This document shows positions 1 through 7,143 of a DNA stretch of 20,507 bases, piece by piece. The stretch is from an uncultured Eubacteriales bacterium (GTDB lineage: Bacteria > Bacillota > Clostridia > Christensenellales > Aristaeellaceae). Within the stretch, counting starts at the first letter, position 1. Each line of letters starts with the position of its first letter. Made by a program: the position numbers and the translations under genes. The notes under the pieces are model-generated. The model saw only the letters and a program-made list of their open reading frames with translations, was not told the DNA's origin and searched no databases. Where the stretch lies: contig UQNM01000042.1 of assembly GCA_900542395.1 (NCBI GenBank), forward strand, positions 1 through 20,507, read 5' to 3'.

Positions 1-592
1 CTTTCTGGCGGATATCTACGTGCCCTGCGAGGTCTGCAAGGGCAAGCGCTACAACCGCGAGACGCTCGAGGTGCTCTACAAGGGCAAATCCATCGCCGAC
101 GTGCTCGATATGACCGTCGAGGAAGCGCTGGCCTTCTTCTCCGCCTATCCACGCATCACGCGCAAGCTGCAAACCCTTTACGACGTCGGGCTGGGCTATA
201 TCCGGCTGGGGCAGTCCTCCACGACGCTCTCCGGCGGCGAGGCACAGCGCGTCAAGCTGGCGACCGAGCTATCCCGCACATCGACCGGCAGGACGTTCTA
301 TGTCCTCGACGAGCCGACGACCGGCCTGCACATCGCCGACTGCGAGCGTCTGGTGCGCGTACTGCGCCAGCTCGCCCACGGCGGCAACTCCGTGCTGATT
401 ATCGAGCACAACCTCGACGTCATCAAAGCCTGCGATTACGTGATCGACCTCGGCCCCGAGGGCGGCAGCGGCGGCGGCACGCTCGTCTGCGAGGGCACGC
501 CGGAGGAAATTTGCCAATGCGAAACGAGCTACACCGGGCAATACCTCGCGCCCGTGCTCCGAAAGAGCCGCCGGGTGGAGACGGAAGAATAA
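1..592 (+). CDS. uvrA: UvrABC excinuclease subunit A, C-terminal part (5' end outside window)
   Basis: This is the damage-recognition ATPase of nucleotide excision repair, acting with UvrB and UvrC. The reading frame is already open at base 2, and about 196 codons are present before the TAA. The visible part starts in the second half of the zinc-binding insertion (CEVCKGKRYN). It continues into the second ABC ATPase: signature LSGGEAQRVKLA, Walker B YVLDEPTTGLH, and the H-loop IIEHNLDVIK. The C-terminal Gly-rich stretch GPEGGSGGGTLV is also typical of UvrA. The end is intact, with a short charged tail. The gene converges on uvrC, with about 200 bp between them holding a repeat element and a hairpin that could stop both transcripts. 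Identification is firm; only the N-terminal ~80% is missing because the window starts here. Confidence 0.97.
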   Translation, partial: FLADIYVPCEVCKGKRYNRETLEVLYKGKSIADVLDMTVEEALAFFSAYPRITRKLQTLYDVGLGYIRLGQSSTTLSGGEAQRVKLATELSRTSTGRTFYVLDEPTTGLHIADCERLVRVLRQLAHGGNSVLIIEHNLDVIKACDYVIDLGPEGGSGGGTLVCEGTPEEICQCETSYTGQYLAPVLRKSRRVETEE

Positions 593-660
593 ATTTTCGT
601 TCATATAACAATAATTGAGCAAGACGCAACGCTGCACAAAGCGCGGGCGCGCCCGTCGAA

Positions 661-710
661 CTCCCTCAGTCACGGCTGCGCCGTGCCAGCTCCCTCGAAG
701 AGGGAGCTCC
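661..710 (+). repeat. Intergenic structured repeat, family 1, short copy
   Basis: A 50-bp element beginning CTCCCTCAGTCACGGC. It contains two hairpins: CACGGC-TGC-GCCGTG, and a perfect 9-bp stem AGCTCCCTC/GAGGGAGCT at 688-708 with loop GAA. It matches the ends of the longer copies at 7756-7856 and 9511-9606 but lacks their ~50-bp middle section. It lies between the convergent uvrA and uvrC genes, and the second hairpin may help terminate uvrA, although only CCTTT follows it. Confidence 0.8.
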
Positions 711-782
711 TTTGGCAGGGTTATTTTCCGTCTAGGCAATAAGCCGAGCGGACGTTTTGCGCAGAATTTGCTTTTTGCTTAT

Positions 783-829
783 TATAGAAAGAAAGCGGTC
801 AGGGCTTTGCCCCGCCGCTTTCTTTTTCT
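783..829. terminator. Bidirectional terminator hairpin overlapping the uvrC stop codon
   Basis: GAAAGCGG (791-798) pairs with CCGCTTTC (815-822), with a GGGC/GCCC inner stem in the loop. On the plus strand it is followed by TTTTTC, suiting uvrA. On the minus strand it is followed by TTTCTATAAT, suiting uvrC. The uvrC stop codon (799-801) and its last codons lie inside the hairpin, so coding and terminator sequence overlap. Confidence 0.75.
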
Positions 830-2694
830 TCCGGATGATAATACGCCCAAATCGCCTTTGCCCGCGCTTTTCCGATGCCCTCCACCTCGCAGAGCGCCTC
901 CGGCGTGGCCGCCGCGATGTTGGCGACGGATTTGAAATGCGTCAGCAGCGCGCGCCGACGGGTCGCGCCGACGCCGGGGATATCCTCCAGCGTGGAGTGC
1001 ATGCCCGCCTTTTGGCGCAGGTCGCGGTGGTGGGTGATGCCGAAGCGGTGCGCCTCGTCGCGGACGCGCTGAATCAGATGCAGCGCGGGCGACTTGCGGT
1101 CAAGCAGGATGCTCTCTTCTTGATCCGGCAGGAAGATCTCCTCCAGCCGCTTGGCAAGGCCGAAAATCGGGATGTCGTAGCCGACCTTGAGCATGGCCTC
1201 GCGCGCGAACCGGAGCTGCTGCGGGCCGCCGTCAATCAAAATCAGATCCGGCAGATCGGCAAAGCCGGACAGGCCGCGCCCGTCCGCAGGCAGCTTGCCC
1301 GCCTTGGCCAGCGCCTCCCGCTCCTGCGTCGCGCGGGTCAGGCGGCGGGTCAGCACCTCGTTCATGGAGGCAAAGTCGTTCGCGCCGACGACCGTTTTGA
1401 TGCGGAAAATGCGGTATTCCTTGCGCGCCGCCTCGCCGTCGATGGCGACAACCATGCTCGCCACGCTCAGAACGCCCTGCGTGTTGGAGATGTCGTATCC
1501 CTCGATGCGCCTGGGCGTGTGATCCATGCCGACCGCCTTGGCCAGCGCCTCGCATGCGCCAACGGTTCGCTCGTGTGCGCGGGCGAGGTGCGCGTTGCGC
1601 TTGGCCAGCGCGTCCTTCGCGTTTTTGAGCGCCAGCTCGACCAGCTTGTGCTTCGTGCCGCGCTGCGGCTCAAACACCGTGACCTTCGCGCCCTTCCGCT
1701 CGGAAAGCGCCTGCGCGATATCCTCCGCCTGCTCCGGCAGCACCATGCAGAGGATTTCGGCGGGCGGCCTTCTGCCGTCGTCGTAAAACTGCATGATGAA
1801 CGAGCCGAGAATCTGCGCCGCGCTCTGATCCCCCGCGCCGTCCAGCGCGTAATTTTCCGCGCCGATCATGTGGCCGCCGCGCACATAGACGACCTCCACC
1901 ATCGCGTCGATATCGTCGCTCGTGCAGGCGATGATATCCTGATCGCCGCCATTGACGTTGATCGCCTTCTGCCGCTCCATCAGGTTCTGCGCGTCGCGGA
2001 TTCGGTCGCGAAGCTGCGCCGCCTGCTCAAAGCGCATCTCCCGCGCGGCCTTGTTCATCTGCTCGGTCAGCCGGTCGATCACCGCAGCGGATTTGCCGCT
2101 CAGAAAATCGACGACCTCCTGCACCACCCGGCCGTATTCCTCCGGCGTGGTCAGCGACGCGCACGGCGCGAGACATTCCCCGAGCTGATGATGCAGGCAC
2201 GGGCGCTGATGCATCCCCGGCTTGATCGCCATCGCGCACGTGCGCAGGGGGAACAGCCCGCGCAGCACGTCGAGCACCTCGCGCACGCCCGTCGCGCCCA
2301 TATACGGGCCGAAATACTTCGCCTTGTCCTTTTCCACCCGGCGCACCAGCTCCACGCGGGGGTAATCCTGCGCGAGGTCGATTTTCAGATACGGGTAATG
2401 CTTATCGTCCTTGAGCAGGATGTTGTACTGCGGCTTATGCAGCTTGATGAGGTTACATTCCAGAATCAGCGCTTCGAGATTCGTATCGCAGAGCACGATA
2501 TCAAAATCGTCGATCCGCGCCACCATCGCGCGCACCTTGACCGTGTGCGCCTTGGAATGGGTGAAATACTGGCTGACGCGGTTTTTGAGGTTGACCGCCT
2601 TGCCGACGTAGATGATCCTGCCCTCGCTCTTCATCAGATAGCAGCCCGGACAGGTGGGCAGTTTTTCAATTTTGAGTTTCAGCAGATCGTTCAT
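799..2694 (-). CDS. uvrC: UvrABC excinuclease subunit C
   Basis: UvrC makes both incisions around a DNA lesion after UvrB loading. The protein is 631 residues, near the usual ~600. The N-terminal GIY-YIG nuclease domain shows GCY at 17-19, YVGKA at 29-33 and the metal-binding Glu in LEALILE (E79). A UVR motif that contacts UvrB follows (about 200-235, MRFEQAAQLRDRI). The RNase H-like nuclease domain then shows GYDISN, LILIDGGPQQL and DEAHRFGITHHR. The C-terminus has two helix-hairpin-helix motifs, DIPGVGATRRRALL and EVEGIGKARAKAI. I chose the ATG at 2694 because GGAGG lies 9 nt upstream and the protein then starts exactly like the family (MNDLLKLKIEKLP). An upstream in-frame ATG at 2814 would overlap the neighbouring gene and a terminator. 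It is downstream of the DUF1292 gene on the same strand. Confidence 0.97.
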   Translation of the reverse strand: MNDLLKLKIEKLPTCPGCYLMKSEGRIIYVGKAVNLKNRVSQYFTHSKAHTVKVRAMVARIDDFDIVLCDTNLEALILECNLIKLHKPQYNILLKDDKHYPYLKIDLAQDYPRVELVRRVEKDKAKYFGPYMGATGVREVLDVLRGLFPLRTCAMAIKPGMHQRPCLHHQLGECLAPCASLTTPEEYGRVVQEVVDFLSGKSAAVIDRLTEQMNKAAREMRFEQAAQLRDRIRDAQNLMERQKAINVNGGDQDIIACTSDDIDAMVEVVYVRGGHMIGAENYALDGAGDQSAAQILGSFIMQFYDDGRRPPAEILCMVLPEQAEDIAQALSERKGAKVTVFEPQRGTKHKLVELALKNAKDALAKRNAHLARAHERTVGACEALAKAVGMDHTPRRIEGYDISNTQGVLSVASMVVAIDGEAARKEYRIFRIKTVVGANDFASMNEVLTRRLTRATQEREALAKAGKLPADGRGLSGFADLPDLILIDGGPQQLRFAREAMLKVGYDIPIFGLAKRLEEIFLPDQEESILLDRKSPALHLIQRVRDEAHRFGITHHRDLRQKAGMHSTLEDIPGVGATRRRALLTHFKSVANIAAATPEALCEVEGIGKARAKAIWAYYHPEEKESGGAKP

Positions 2695-2736
2695 AGGGTC
2701 AGCCCTCCTTTCACCGATTTGGAAGCCCCGAAAAAG

Positions 2737-2767
2737 AAAAAACGGAGCGAAGCGATGCTTCACCCCG
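2737..2767 (-). terminator. Rho-independent terminator between the DUF1292 gene and uvrC
   Basis: On the minus strand an 11-bp stem (CGGGGTGAAGC / GCTTCGCTCCG, two G-U pairs, loop ATC) is followed directly by six T. It ends the DUF1292 transcript 43 bp before the uvrC start. No clear promoter fits between it and uvrC, so uvrC is probably expressed by read-through or from a weak site. Confidence 0.8.
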
Positions 2768-2782
2768 CGCATAGACCGGCGC

Positions 2783-3154
2783 TTATTCGTCCTCGTCTTC
2801 GTCATCGGCTTCATCGGAAAAGCGCGTGCGAACCACCTGAATCAATTTCTCCATCAGCGCTTCTTCCGGGGGAACGAACTCCTCCATCTCCTCGCCGTTC
2901 TCGTCTTCAAAGGTGTTCACCTGCATGGTGGAAGACATTTTTCCCCCTCGCAGAGCGTTATAAAACTCCGTCATGGTCAGCTGGAGGTTTTCGTCGTCCG
3001 GATCGTCGTCGCCGGGATTCTCATTCGCGTTGCACAGCGCGGCAAATTCCTGACCGTTGTAATAGAAATAATCCATCACTTCGAGCATCAGCGCATTGCC
3101 GTTGTCATCGGTAAATTCCACGATATCGCGTTCCTGCATATCTTCCGGGGTCAT
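2783..3154 (-). CDS. DUF1292 family acidic protein
   Basis: A 123-residue, very acidic protein that ends in a run of Asp/Glu (SDEADDEDEDE). The N-terminal half (about 8-80) fits DUF1292, the YrzB-like family of small Bacillota proteins: DIVEFTDDNGNALMLEVMDYF, then EFAALCNANEN, then a DDDPDDEN loop. The function of the family is unknown to me, and nothing here adds a catalytic motif. The ATG at 3154 is preferred over a TTG two codons upstream because AGGAGG (3162-3167) sits 7 nt before the ATG but only 1 nt before the TTG. It has its own strong promoter and terminator, and uvrC follows on the same strand. Confidence 0.85.
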   Translation of the reverse strand: MTPEDMQERDIVEFTDDNGNALMLEVMDYFYYNGQEFAALCNANENPGDDDPDDENLQLTMTEFYNALRGGKMSSTMQVNTFEDENGEEMEEFVPPEEALMEKLIQVVRTRFSDEADDEDEDE

Positions 3155-3196
3155 AGCCAAACCTCCTGCCCGCGCGTTGCGCGTGTTGATGCTCCT

Positions 3197-3225
3197 ATTA
3201 TACCCGCAGCGCCCCCAAAATGCAA
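3197..3225 (-). promoter_or_regulatory. Sigma-A type promoter of the DUF1292 gene
   Basis: On the minus strand: -35 TTGCAT (3220-3225), 17-nt spacer, -10 TATAAT (3197-3202). It lies 43 bp upstream of the chosen start codon and only 24 bp beyond the stop codon of the ZIP transporter gene. Confidence 0.8.
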
Positions 3226-3248
3226 GCGGCGCGCGCTGACCGCACCCG

Positions 3249-3986
3249 TCACCCGAGCGCGAGATCGAGCGCCATCATCAGCGCGTAGCCCGTCATCAGC
3301 GCGAACAGGCCGGCGCGGCTTTTCGCCGCCTGCGGAACCATCTCCGCGAAAACGACCTGCATCATCGCGCCCGCGCAGAACGCCATCATTCCCGGCAGCG
3401 CGCCCTGCATCATGCCCGCCGCCAGCGCGGCCAGCATGCCGAAAACCGGCTCGACCGCGCCGCTGAGTGCGCCGAGCGCAAAGCTCCTGCCCCGGCTCAT
3501 GCCGCCCGCGCGAAAGGGCAGCGCCACAGCCAGCCCCTCCGGCAGATTCTGCACGCCGATGCCCAGCGCCAGCACCGCCGCCCCGGCGAAACCGCCCTCA
3601 ACGCCCGCCAGCGCGAACGCCAGACCGACAGCCATGCCCTCCGGAATGTTGTGCAGCGTGATGGCGGCATACATCATCAGCCGCCGCTTTGCGCTCGCCG
3701 AAACGCTTTGCAGCCGCTGCGTTCTGCCCAGAAACGCATCCACCCCGGCGATCATCGCCGCGCCGAGCGCAAAGCCGAGCGTCACCGTCAGCCAGCCGCC
3801 CGCCTCTTGCCGCATCGCGGGCAGCAGCATGCTGAAAACCGCCGCCGCGCTCATCACGCCCGCCGCAAAGCCCATGCAGGGGCCGTCTTCCTTCTGATTT
3901 TTGAGCAAAAAGACGAGCGCCGCGCCCGTTATCGTCATCAGGAACGGAAAAAGCGTGCCGACGCCCGCCCAGAAAACTGCTTTCAT
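3249..3986 (-). CDS. ZIP family divalent metal transporter
   Basis: A 245-residue membrane protein of the ZIP family (ZupT-like), which brings zinc and other divalent cations into the cytoplasm. It has about eight hydrophobic segments. The fourth holds the metal-site motif HNIPEG (112-117), the fifth the related QNLPEG (146-151), and a later one a polar FAEMVPQA with E215. A short basic loop (about 88-103, RTQRLQSVSASAKRR) separates the two halves and lacks the His-rich stretch seen in many ZIPs. The ATG at 3986 has GAGAGGTG 7-8 nt upstream. It stands alone between the DUF1292 gene and the feo operon, and no iron-type operator is seen before it. Metal specificity (Zn, Fe or Mn) cannot be read from sequence, so I give no symbol. 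Confidence 0.9.
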   Translation of the reverse strand: MKAVFWAGVGTLFPFLMTITGAALVFLLKNQKEDGPCMGFAAGVMSAAAVFSMLLPAMRQEAGGWLTVTLGFALGAAMIAGVDAFLGRTQRLQSVSASAKRRLMMYAAITLHNIPEGMAVGLAFALAGVEGGFAGAAVLALGIGVQNLPEGLAVALPFRAGGMSRGRSFALGALSGAVEPVFGMLAALAAGMMQGALPGMMAFCAGAMMQVVFAEMVPQAAKSRAGLFALMTGYALMMALDLALG

Positions 3987-4041
3987 CGGAATTCACCTCT
4001 CTGCCATGCTATGCGCAGGGCGGAAAAAGCGTGCCGCTCCA

Positions 4042-4120
4042 CGGGCTGAGCCCGTTTTCACCTCCGCCGAAGTCGGCAAAGCGTCAAAGTTCCGCTCACG
4101 CGGGCGATTTTATGCGTTTT
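4042..4120 (+). repeat. Intergenic repeat, family 2, copy A
   Basis: About 79 bp starting CGGGCTGAGCCCG and including CCTCCGCCGAAGTC, GCTCACGCGGGCGATTTT. It aligns, in the same orientation, with 10750-10830 with roughly 80% identity by eye. It has internal dyads (CGGGC-TGA-GCCCG and GCCGA-A-GTCGGC) but no open frame with a ribosome-binding site. It fills the gap between the ZIP gene and the feo terminator. Confidence 0.75.
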
Positions 4121-4131
4121 TCCATATATCC

Positions 4132-4157
4132 AAAAATCCCCCGGCCGAAACCGGGGG
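4132..4157 (-). terminator. Terminator of the feo operon
   Basis: On the minus strand CCCCCGG pairs with CCGGGGG around the loop TTTCGG, followed by ATTTTTGG. It begins 13 bp after the stop codon of the Cys-rich protein, closing the feoAAB operon. Confidence 0.9.
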
Positions 4158-4169
4158 ACAAAGGCATGA

Positions 4170-4319
4170 TTATTTCACATGGCAGCTCTCGCCGCCTCCG
4201 CAGCCGGAGCAGCCGCCCGGACAGCCGGAGCAGCCGCCGTTCTTTCGATCGCGAATGAAACTGCGGCCGAGAAAGAACAGGATGACCGCCAGAACAATCA
4301 AAACGATAATCGTTGCCAT
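4170..4319 (-). CDS. FeoB-associated Cys-rich membrane protein
   Basis: A 49-residue protein just downstream of feoB (34 bp gap). It has one N-terminal hydrophobic helix (about 3-18, ATIIVLIVLAVILFFL), a short basic stretch (RSFIRDRK) and a Cys/Gly-rich tail with five Cys in the pattern GGCSGCPGGCSGC plus ESCH. This is the layout of the FeoB-associated Cys-rich protein family, which takes the place of FeoC in many Bacillota. The Cys cluster may bind Fe(II) or an Fe-S cluster; that is inference. The ATG at 4319 has AAAGGAG about 8 nt upstream. It is too short for standard gene-length cut-offs and is easily missed. Confidence 0.88.
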   Translation of the reverse strand: MATIIVLIVLAVILFFLGRSFIRDRKNGGCSGCPGGCSGCGGGESCHVK

Positions 4320-4352
4320 GGAATGTTCTCCTTTCCTGAAAACGGGGCGCGG

Positions 4353-6515
4353 TTATTTCGCGCTGTACTTGACCTCCAGCTCGCCGCTCTCCCGATACGG
4401 GCGAACCAGCAGATAGATCAGCACGCCGAGCACGATCACGGCCGCCACGGTGTCAAGGCCGAAAGCGGTCTCGCCGCAGAACAGCCCGCCGAGCTGATAG
4501 ACGATCAGGCTGACGGCATAGGCAAAGCCGCACTCCCAGCCGATGGCCGCCCACGTCCACTTGGCGTTGTTCATCTCGCGCTTGATGGCGCCGATGGCCG
4601 CAAAGCAGGGCGCGCAGAGCAGGTTGAAGATCAGGAAGCTGTAAGCGGAGAGCTGCGTGAACTGCGCCGCGATGTTGACCAGACCGGCGAAATCGCCCGC
4701 GTCAACCATCTCCAGCGCGTCGCCCGCAACCGCGAACAGCGTGCCGAACGTGCCGACGACTTCCTCCTTCGCGACCAGACCGAGCAGGGTCGCGACCGTC
4801 GCCTGCCAGTTGCCGAAGCCGAGGGGCTTGAAGATGAAGCAAACCGCGTTGCCGATGTTCGCAAGGATGGAAGCGTCCATATCCTCCACCATGCCGAACA
4901 CGCCATCCGCAAAGCCGAAGGAGCTGGTGAACCAGACGAACACGGAGGACAGGGTGATGATCGTGCCGGCCTTCTTGATGAAGCTCCAGCCGCGCTCCCA
5001 CGTGCCGCGCAGCACGTTCTTCACGGTCGGCAGATGATACGCCGGGAGCTCCATGACGAACGGGGCGGGCTCGCCCGCGAAGGGTTTGGTCTTCTTGAGG
5101 ATGATGCCGGAGATGACGATGGCCGCAATGCCGATGAAGTAGGCGCTCGGCGCAACCCACCACGCGCCGCCGAAGATCGCGCCCGCCATCAGGGCGACGA
5201 TCGGCATCTTCGCGCCGCAGGGGATGAAGGTCGTGGTCATGATCGTCATGCGGCGGTCACGCTCCTGCTCGATGGTGCGGGAGGCCATGATGCCGGGCAC
5301 GCCGCAGCCCGTGCCGACCAGCATCGGGATGAAGCTCTTGCCGGAGAGGCCGAAGCGGCGGAAGATGCGGTCCATGATGAACGCGATGCGCGCCATATAG
5401 CCGCAATCCTCCAGGATGCACAGCAGCAGGAACAGCACGAGCATCTGCGGCACAAAGCCGAGCACCGCGCCGACGCCGCTGATGACGCCGTCCACGATCA
5501 GACCGGTGAGCCAGTCGGCGCAGCCGATGCCCTCAAAGAAGCTCTGTGCCGCCGGAACGATCCACTCGCCGACGAAAACGTCGTTCGTCCAATCGGTCAG
5601 CGCGCCGCCGACGGTGGAAATGGCGATGTAATACACCAGCGTCATCACCGCGGCGAAGATCGGCAGGCCGAGGATTCGGTTGGTCAGCACGCGGTCGATC
5701 TTGTCGCTGGTGCTCATGCCGCGGTTGCTCTTCTTCACGCAGCCGTCGATGATGGAGGCGATATAGGTGTAGCGCGCGGCGGTGATGATGGACTGGCTGT
5801 CGTCGTCCATCTCGGTCTCGCAGGCCTTGATGTCGTTCTCAATGTGCGCGAGCTTATCCTTCGGGATGTTCAGCTTCTCGATGATGCGCTCGTCGCGCTC
5901 GAAGATCTTGACGGCGAACCAGCGCTGCCGCTCCTCCGGCATGTCGTGCAGCACGACCTCCTCGATGTGCGCCAGCGCATGCTCGATGCTGCCCGCAAAA
6001 CGATGCTGCGGGATGGTCTTCTTGCCGCTGCGCGCCAGCTGCACCGCGCGCTGCGCCGCTTCCATCACGCCGTCGCCCTTGAGCGCGGAAATCTCGATCA
6101 CCGGCACGCCGAGGTGATTGGAGAGCTTCGCCGCGTCGATGCGGTCGCCGTTCTTGCGGACGACGTCCATCATGTTCAGCGCGACGACCATCGGAATTCC
6201 CAGCTCAGCGAGCTGCGTGGTCAGATACAGGTTACGCTCCAGATTGGTTGCGTCGATGATGTTGAGCAGCGCGTCCGGGCGCTGGTCGATCAGCACGTTG
6301 CGGGCGACGACTTCCTCCATCGTGTACGGGCTGAGGGAATAAATGCCCGGAAGGTCTGTGATGATGACGTCCTTTTCGCCTTTGAGGCGGCCTTCCTTCT
6401 TTTCAACCGTAACGCCCGGCCAGTTGCCGACGAACTGATTGGCGCCGGTCAGCGCGTTGAACAGCGTTGTCTTGCCGCAGTTCGGGTTACCGGCAAGCGC
6501 GATCTTGATCTCCAT
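4353..6515 (-). CDS. feoB: Ferrous iron transporter FeoB
   Basis: FeoB is the GTPase-coupled inner-membrane channel for Fe(II). The protein has 720 residues. The N-terminal G domain shows all motifs: G1 GNPNCGKTT (9-17), G2 PGVTVEKK (T36), G3 DLPG (54-57), G4 NMMD (114-117) and G5 SALKG (143-147). A helical regulatory region follows (about 165-260). The membrane part from about 275 contains the paired Gate motifs, including LVGTGCGVPGIMASRTI and TTFIPCGAKMPI with their conserved Cys. I start at the ATG at 6515 (MEIKIALAGN) because AGGAGG lies 7 nt upstream; the ATG two codons earlier would leave only 1 nt. It is third in the feoA-feoA-feoB operon and has its own palindromic operator directly before the ribosome-binding site. 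Confidence 0.98.
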   Translation of the reverse strand: MEIKIALAGNPNCGKTTLFNALTGANQFVGNWPGVTVEKKEGRLKGEKDVIITDLPGIYSLSPYTMEEVVARNVLIDQRPDALLNIIDATNLERNLYLTTQLAELGIPMVVALNMMDVVRKNGDRIDAAKLSNHLGVPVIEISALKGDGVMEAAQRAVQLARSGKKTIPQHRFAGSIEHALAHIEEVVLHDMPEERQRWFAVKIFERDERIIEKLNIPKDKLAHIENDIKACETEMDDDSQSIITAARYTYIASIIDGCVKKSNRGMSTSDKIDRVLTNRILGLPIFAAVMTLVYYIAISTVGGALTDWTNDVFVGEWIVPAAQSFFEGIGCADWLTGLIVDGVISGVGAVLGFVPQMLVLFLLLCILEDCGYMARIAFIMDRIFRRFGLSGKSFIPMLVGTGCGVPGIMASRTIEQERDRRMTIMTTTFIPCGAKMPIVALMAGAIFGGAWWVAPSAYFIGIAAIVISGIILKKTKPFAGEPAPFVMELPAYHLPTVKNVLRGTWERGWSFIKKAGTIITLSSVFVWFTSSFGFADGVFGMVEDMDASILANIGNAVCFIFKPLGFGNWQATVATLLGLVAKEEVVGTFGTLFAVAGDALEMVDAGDFAGLVNIAAQFTQLSAYSFLIFNLLCAPCFAAIGAIKREMNNAKWTWAAIGWECGFAYAVSLIVYQLGGLFCGETAFGLDTVAAVIVLGVLIYLLVRPYRESGELEVKYSAK

Positions 6516-6529
6516 GACCATTCCTCCTC

Positions 6530-6547
6530 GGTTAGATTTTCCTAACC
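6530..6547. promoter_or_regulatory. DtxR-type operator between feoA and feoB
   Basis: A perfect 6-bp-arm palindrome, GGTTAG-ATTTTC-CTAACC, 14 bp upstream of the feoB start and almost touching its AGGAGG. It shares the GTTAG-N6-CTAAC core with the sites at 7123, 7147 and 19209. Upstream of it (6564-6579) sits a GCGGGC/GCCCGC hairpin followed by TTGATTTC, so feoB may be attenuated or separately regulated from the feoA genes. Confidence 0.7.
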
Positions 6548-6601
6548 TTTATCCTGAAATCAAGCGGGCCACCGCCCGCCGTCTGACGATCCCGCCGGGG
6601 T

Positions 6602-6820
6602 TTACTTGACCTCGATGAGATCGGCGTCCGCCTTGCGCAGGCTCAGCTCGTAGCCGCGAACGGTTACTTCCACCGGGTCGCCCAGCGGCGCCACCTTGCG
6701 AACATAAATCTGTACGCCCTTGGTGATGCCCATGTCCATGATGCGGCGCTTGAGCGCGCCCTCGCCGCCGACCTTCACGACCGTCACGGTCGAGCCAATT
6801 CCGGCTTCTTTCAGTGTCAT
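6602..6820 (-). CDS. feoA: FeoA domain protein (second copy in operon)
   Basis: A 72-residue SH3-like FeoA protein, thought to bind and modulate FeoB in the cytoplasm. Visible family features are the start LKEAGIGSTVTVVKV, the central RRIMDMGITKGVQIYVRKVAPLGDPVEVTVRGYELSLRKADADLIEV, and the full domain length with nothing extra. GGAGGAGG sits 7 nt before the ATG. It lies 44 bp after the first feoA and 86 bp before feoB. Of the two FeoA proteins, this one is closer to canonical FeoA because it retains the G-x-P-V-E-V-x-V-R-G-Y-E-L-S-L-R pattern. Confidence 0.95.
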   Translation of the reverse strand: MTLKEAGIGSTVTVVKVGGEGALKRRIMDMGITKGVQIYVRKVAPLGDPVEVTVRGYELSLRKADADLIEVK

Positions 6821-6864
6821 CGCTTATCCTCCTCCTGTATGCTCGGATTCTGCCCCGATGGAAC

Positions 6865-7074
6865 TCAGACCAGAATCTTGGTCGCCAATTCGCGGCTGAT
6901 GGCCACGCGCGCATCCTTCACCTGCACGATCAGGTTGCCGGCAATATCGGAAACCACGCGAACCGTTTCGCCCTCAACAAAGCCGAGGTTTTCAAGATGC
7001 GTGCGCACCTTGTCGCTGCCCCCAATGCGGAGAATCGGTCGGCTTTCGCCGACGCCCACCATCGTAAGCGGCAT
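6865..7074 (-). CDS. feoA: FeoA domain protein (first gene of feo operon)
   Basis: A 69-residue FeoA-type SH3-like protein, diverged from its neighbour. It shows RPILRIGGSDKVRTHLENLGFVEGETVRVVSD, IAGNLIVQVKDARVAISRELATKILV. The pattern LGFVEGE and the final VKxxRVAISRELA are typical of the FeoA paralogue found first in clostridial feoA-feoA-feoB operons. I prefer the ATG at 7074: GGGAGG lies 6 nt upstream, but directly abuts another ATG at 7080. It is the first gene after the operator-controlled promoter. Two FeoA proteins may form a hetero-assembly with FeoB; that is inference. Confidence 0.92.
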   Translation of the reverse strand: MPLTMVGVGESRPILRIGGSDKVRTHLENLGFVEGETVRVVSDIAGNLIVQVKDARVAISRELATKILV

Positions 7075-7122
7075 ATGCATCCTCCCTTTCAGCTTGTCCA
7101 TTCGTTTGTTTGCATGAACAAA

Positions 7123-7136
7123 TTAGCTTTAACTAA
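7123..7136. promoter_or_regulatory. DtxR-type operator at the feo transcription start
   Basis: TTAG-CTTTAA-CTAA (extended GTTAGT-TAAA-GCTAAT on the minus strand). It lies at about +1 to +14 relative to the predicted feo start site. Its centre is 24 bp from the next site at 7147, and the two share ATTAGC-N4-ACTAAC. Confidence 0.75.
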
Positions 7137-7143
7137 CGGAAAT

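Noticed and set aside
757..3114. Long open plus-strand frame opposite uvrC and the DUF1292 gene
   Set aside because: Antisense shadow of GC-rich codons. The product is Arg/His/Ala-rich with no motif, no ribosome-binding site, and it crosses a terminator and two real genes.
4179..6545. Long plus-strand open frame opposite feoB
   Set aside because: Shadow of feoB; composition is Asp/His/Arg-rich without domains, while the minus strand encodes a complete FeoB and a Cys-rich partner.
6549..6914. Minus-strand 121-codon frame over the second feoA
   Set aside because: Out-of-frame shadow of the two feoA genes; both real FeoA proteins have good start sites.
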